Part shown: piece after piece, positions 8,513 to 10,000 of the stretch
Layout: each line of letters begins with the position of its first letter
Numbering within the stretch: position 1 is the first letter of the stretch
From: Botryococcus braunii
Taxonomy: Eukaryota > Chlorophyta > Trebouxiophyceae
Assembly: GCA_002005505.1 (NCBI GenBank)
Contig: KV908484.1
Span: 73,236 to 83,235, forward strand
DNA: 10,000 nucleotides
Reading direction: 5' to 3'
Translations under genes and position numbers: made by a program
Notes under the pieces: model-generated
What the model saw: the letters and a program-made list of their open reading frames with translations, nothing else
Database searches by the model: none
Told to the model about the DNA's origin: nothing

Positions 8513-9385
8513 CACACCCACGCACGCACGCACCACGGCTTCCCCAACACCCCCACCCCCGGCCCCACGCCCACAAACATGCTCACCCACCCTCCCCCAT
8601 ACACCCACACACAGCCCCCCCCACCCCAACGTACATACGCGCACACCCACTTAGGAAGAGGGAAAGGAATGAGTGTCTGTTTGCAAAGCGGGATTGACAG
8701 GTAACTGCATATCAGTTGCAGCACGTGGAGCAGGCTGGATGAGAAATGCGCAAGAGTGCTAGACACAAGATTTTTCTCTTTCCCTTCCTCCTTGCGCGAT
8801 CTCTTTCCCCGTGCCCGCACCCTCTTTTGCAGCAAACAATCACCTCAGAAGGGATTGTATGTTTGTGGTGTCACTTTACGACCTGTCTTCCGTTCGCAGG
8901 GCAGCTCTGGAAAGCCCCAAAGTTTCCAGACATCTCCATCACTGGATCGATGTAACATTTGGTTACAAGCTGTCTGGAGAGGCCGCGGTGGCCGCAAAGA
9001 ATGTGAGCCTCCCGCCTTCAAATCCCACCTCAATGCGGTCCAGAGGGCGCTCGCAGCTCTTCATGCATCCGCACCCGCCGCGCTCTGTCAGTGCGGTCCT
9101 GGGAACAATTTCCACGGGTGACACTGAGGACGCCCGATTGGATGTTTTACAGTTCTGTCCCTCCCATGGGCCGAGCACAGACAGTGGGGTACTACTTGAA
9201 ACGCTTTCGGAGCTCGCAATGCGACATCAGACAATTCCAGTAGACATTGCCGAGGGCGCACTGCAACAGGATGGACGGCCAATTTGCATCTGGGAGCTTC
9301 AAGCTCGGGACATTGCAGCGCTGGGCCGCATAACAGTACAATTGTACTGCAAAGAGCGGATTTATGCATCGCCGGATGATGAGAG
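3130..9385 (+). CDS. GFS12: GFS12/WDR81-type kinase-like and BEACH domain protein, partial spliced gene
   Basis: This is the whole visible part of one spliced gene: 3130-3668, 4268-about 5101, 5916-6082, 7486-7641, 8012-8235 and 8900-9385. The order seen is a low-complexity region, a kinase-like segment, then a BEACH domain. The BEACH blocks match the plant protein GFS12 and animal WDR81 in order: LNQLAGRR, then GDEQLD, then VPNEYPASV, then [11 protein letters not shown]. In the family a WD40 propeller follows; it is not in the window, so the 3' end is missing. Known roles: GFS12 acts with other BEACH proteins in vacuolar protein sorting in Arabidopsis, and WDR81 acts on endosomes, lowering PI3P synthesis and aiding aggregate autophagy. 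Here the same trafficking role is an inference from homology. The family assignment is very sure. The 5' end and one internal junction are not. Confidence 0.88.
3669..4267 (+). other. Intron of the GFS12/WDR81-type gene
   Basis: This 599-nt stretch lies between a gt at 3669 and an ag at 4267. It contains a GGT/GAT-rich part (3930-3985) and a dense G-run (4059-4076) that could form a quadruplex. No coding signal is seen. Confidence 0.5.
4268..5101 (+). CDS. Exon with degenerate protein-kinase-like segment of the GFS12/WDR81-type gene
   Basis: This frame is open from about 4184 to 5341. The pyrimidine-rich site ctgctccag/ggaaat gives a phase-0 start at 4268, matching the donor at 3668. The first 180 or so codons are variable. 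From about 4866 the protein reads like the C-lobe entry of a kinase-like domain: hinge-like [15 protein letters not shown], a helical [13 protein letters not shown], then [12 protein letters not shown] where an active kinase has HRDLKPxN. The catalytic Asp is replaced, and I see no Gly-rich loop or VAIK-type Lys. It is therefore probably a pseudokinase, as in GFS12 and WDR81. The 3' end is not fixed: GT at 5102 is the first phase-0 option, GTGAAT at 5201 another, and the frame stays open to the stop at 5339. Confidence 0.72.
5470..5492. repeat. Perfect 10-bp inverted repeat, 3-base loop
   Basis: AGCCATTTCA, loop GTC, TGAAATGGCT. It lies about 20 bp before the 39-bp tandem array, in the presumed intron. 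Confidence 0.85.
5511..5825. repeat. 39-bp minisatellite, eight units
   Basis: Units begin with ggctctgt or a variant at 5511, 5550, 5589, 5628, 5667, 5707, 5748 and 5787, so the spacing is 39, 39, 39, 39, 40, 41 and 39. The core is ttgcttggttaggcaaggcc. Since 39 is divisible by three, the array is open in several frames and gives artefact ORFs (a [10 protein letters not shown] repeat on the minus strand). The units are contiguous, without spacers. The array lies between the kinase-like and BEACH exons. Confidence 0.92.
5916..6082 (+). CDS. Exon encoding the start of the BEACH domain
   Basis: This exon encodes ATRRWQGG followed by [18 protein letters not shown] and [12 protein letters not shown]. 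That is the N-terminal BEACH signature (N-x-x-YL-x-x-LN-x-LAGR, then PxxPWVxD) in the plant GFS12/WDR81 form. The chosen acceptor is ctcaatctgcag/ag, which needs one base from the previous exon. The alternative at 5929 (ctgag/gca) is phase 0 and would fit a 5101 donor. The donor is gatccg/gtacag at 6083, phase 0. In the family the next residues are GWRDL, which begin the next exon at 7486, so the 1403-nt intron falls exactly at a conserved break. Confidence 0.88.
6089..6300 (+). repeat. Polypyrimidine tract, about 210 nt
   Basis: The + strand is almost pure C/T with runs of up to nine C, starting six bases after the 6083 donor. It has only a few purine interruptions. Confidence 0.9.
6480..6880. 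repeat. Degenerate G-rich minisatellite, 16-18-bp unit
   Basis: The motif gcagctgtggggtagg and variants recur. The gcag element falls at 6518, 6534, 6551, 6569, 6586 and 6602, with spacing of 16-18. Divergence is high, and the region around 6700-6780 is poorly matched. Confidence 0.82.
6927..7245. repeat. 91-bp minisatellite, about four units
   Basis: Units start with gggtgcagttgtggggtatg or close variants near 6928, 7019, 7112 and 7203, spaced 91-93 bp. Each contains the shorter gcag-tgtgg element and a cagcaggggg element. It looks like a higher-order form of the neighbouring short repeat. Confidence 0.87.
7246..7545 (+). repeat. 66-bp tandem repeat whose last unit is the start of a BEACH exon
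   Basis: The sequence gggtggcgggact-caagacaaagtggc, with the preceding gtgggggcag acceptor-like stretch, recurs with its tgg at 7283, 7349, 7416 and 7507, plus a partial 24-bp copy at 7440. Only the 7507 copy continues into conserved BEACH coding sequence. The first two copies still spell [10 protein letters not shown] in one frame. Confidence 0.9.
7486..7641 (+). CDS. Exon encoding the central BEACH domain (KGDEQLD block)
   Basis: The exon encodes [20 protein letters not shown], a Thr/Ser/Glu stretch, then [18 protein letters not shown]. The KGDEQLD and PHH-SDE-SELA elements are conserved in plant GFS12-type BEACH domains. The donor caaa/gtgagc at 7642 is strong and phase 0, giving 52 codons. 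The acceptor is either ggcag at 7485 or gggag at 7491. Both are in phase and change only the first two residues. The first 45 or so bases of this exon, with its acceptor, also occur as degenerate tandem copies just upstream (7246-7485). The real exon is the only copy that continues into [10 protein letters not shown]. Confidence 0.88.
7661..7733. repeat. 24-bp tandem repeat, three units
   Basis: The element ttgcc-ta-t-gggtcta recurs with ttgcc at 7662, 7686 and 7710. Confidence 0.82.
7741..7931. repeat. 92-bp direct duplication, two diverged copies
   Basis: The string tgaacccagcaaatggcaca begins at 7764 and again at 7856. The flanks (gtttggga / atttgggg before, gacatgata / gaaatgata after) are also similar, which indicates duplication of the whole unit. 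Confidence 0.82.
8012..8235 (+). CDS. Exon encoding the BEACH domain PNEYP/PEFY block
   Basis: It begins [13 protein letters not shown], which after the previous exon's ending YK restores the family string YKAR-LP. Next come [38 protein letters not shown] and FIRIHR, all BEACH landmarks. The acceptor is tgtgggttcag/gct (phase 0). The donor is cg/gtatgg at 8236, which splits an Arg codon after its second base and fits the next exon exactly. The frame runs on past the donor into the CA repeat, but that part is intron: the family sequence continues at 8900 instead. Confidence 0.9.
8236..8899 (+). other. 664-nt intron carrying the CA microsatellite
   Basis: It runs from donor gtatgg to acceptor cgttcgcag. 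A pyrimidine-rich stretch (8765-8830) precedes the acceptor region. The rest is dominated by the CA tract, which produces meaningless His/Thr or Cys/Val ORFs. Confidence 0.85.
8321..8540. repeat. (CA)n microsatellite, compound
   Basis: A run of C at 8324-8333 leads into CA at 8333-8351, 8357-8419 and 8463-8518. Between them are CG-containing interruptions (8420-8451), and CACC-rich sequence follows up to about 8650. Confidence 0.97.
8900..9385 (+). CDS. Exon encoding the C-terminal BEACH domain and linker
   Basis: One base completes the split Arg codon, then [35 protein letters not shown] and RGRSQLF follow. These are the last BEACH helices and the exit seen in plant GFS12 proteins. The acceptor is cgttcgcag/g. 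After the BEACH domain comes a variable stretch, then [15 protein letters not shown], which corresponds to the DIF-S-GC-LAELYL helix found between BEACH and WD40 in this family. The donor is probably gagag/gtatga at 9386. The frame would otherwise end at the stop at 9420-9422. I do not see a convincing next exon before 10000. Confidence 0.86.
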
Positions 9386-9826
9386 GTATGATTGCATGGT
9401 ACAAGGTCACCAGACCTATTGAGGTAATTTGCAGACTCGGTGGCTGGAGGGTTGCCATCCAATCTACAGGGCCATTCCCACATTGTTTTGATGAGCAGGC
9501 TGCTGATTCCGGCTTTGGTCATGGAAGTCAGCAGTTGACCTTGTGTTTGTTGTTGCAGAACAAAAGTGCTTACAACTTTAGTTCAAGAATTCATCTTCTG
9601 AAGGTCAGACTTATTGAAGAGGAATTTTTAGAATTAAATAGAATTTTGATTATAAACAGCCAGTCCGGGAGTACAAATGCAATGTCGCATGTGACCTCCT
9701 GGCCCAGGGAGACAAGCTGTGTGAACAGGGACTTGTACAGTACTGGGGGATGCAGTGCCCACAATTGTATGTGTATGAGTATGTTCGTGGGTGCGTGCGT
9801 GCGTGTGTATGCCCACGCGCGTGCGC

Positions 9827-9875
<49 letters not shown>

Positions 9876-9928
9876 TCTGTGTGTGTGTGTGTGTGTGTGT
9901 GTGCTGGTGCCTACCTGTGACTCGGTTT

Positions 9929-10000
<72 letters not shown>
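9386..10000 (+). other. Presumed intron after the last BEACH exon, continuing past the window
   Basis: No frame here matches the expected linker or WD40 sequence. A strong acceptor-like site, tttgttgttgcag, ends at 9558. The frame that fits the phase of the 9385 donor stops after 13 codons, so I do not call an exon there. The right end is a GT microsatellite. Confidence 0.5.
9791..10000. repeat. (CG)n/(GT)n microsatellite, reaching the window edge
   Basis: GTGC repeats at 9791-9808, then an alternating CG tract at about 9815-9841, GT at 9841-9874, 9879-9902 and 9931-10000. Short interruptions (tctct, and a unique stretch at 9904-9930) break it. The array continues beyond the window. Confidence 0.97.

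Noticed and set aside
8036..8650. Long ORFs on both strands with His/Thr or Cys/Val repeats
   Set aside because: They are translations of the CA microsatellite. Only the part 8012-8235 on the + strand matches a protein family.
9559..9604. Possible short exon after the strong acceptor tttgttgttgcag
   Set aside because: In the phase set by the 9385 donor it reaches a stop, and the sequence does not resemble the expected linker.

Overview
The window is nuclear DNA of a eukaryote, with two spliced protein-coding genes and many intronic tandem repeats. It has no bacterial-style operons, no rRNA or tRNA gene that I can recognise, and no transposon core gene. The best-supported gene, on the + strand, is closer to the plant form (Arabidopsis GFS12) than to the animal form (WDR81) of a kinase-like/BEACH/WD40 protein. 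That points to the green lineage. Long introns, roughly balanced base composition and very long CA/GT microsatellites suggest a large algal genome, perhaps a streptophyte (charophycean) alga. The organism is an inference.

Right two thirds (about 3130-9385, +): part of a GFS12/WDR81-type gene. I can place six exons: 3130-3668, 4268-about 5101, 5916-6082, 7486-7641, 8012-8235 and 8900-9385. The first encodes a Ser/Gly-rich region, the second ends in a degenerate protein-kinase-like segment, and the last four encode an almost complete BEACH domain followed by the start of a linker. Reading phases agree at the junctions 6082/7486, 7641/8012, 8235/8900 and 3668/4268. The 5101/5916 junction is unresolved. 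The WD40 propeller and the 3' end lie beyond position 10000.

Left third (1 to about 2800, -): a second gene, transcribed away from the first. Its core is a farnesoic-acid-O-methyltransferase-type domain (Pfam Methyltransf_FA) spread over exons 1790-1751, 1571-1432 and 1216-971. Phase-compatible candidate exons lie upstream (2801-2753, 2612-2511, 2179-2036) and downstream (about 218-1, leaving the window). The last encodes a helical stretch that resembles a BTB-associated BACK domain. The two genes look head-to-head, with 5' ends somewhere in about 2800-3130.

Introns: almost every intron of the + gene has its own repeat. These are eight 39-bp units (5511-5825), a 200-nt polypyrimidine tract (6089-6300), a 16-18-bp G-rich minisatellite (6480-6880), four 91-bp units (6927-7245), and a 66-bp repeat (7246-7545) whose last unit is the real start of a BEACH exon. 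Further on are a 24-bp triplet and a 92-bp duplication (7661-7931), (CA)n (8321-8540) and (CG)n/(GT)n (9791-10000). The CA and GT tracts are complementary and bracket exon 8900-9385.
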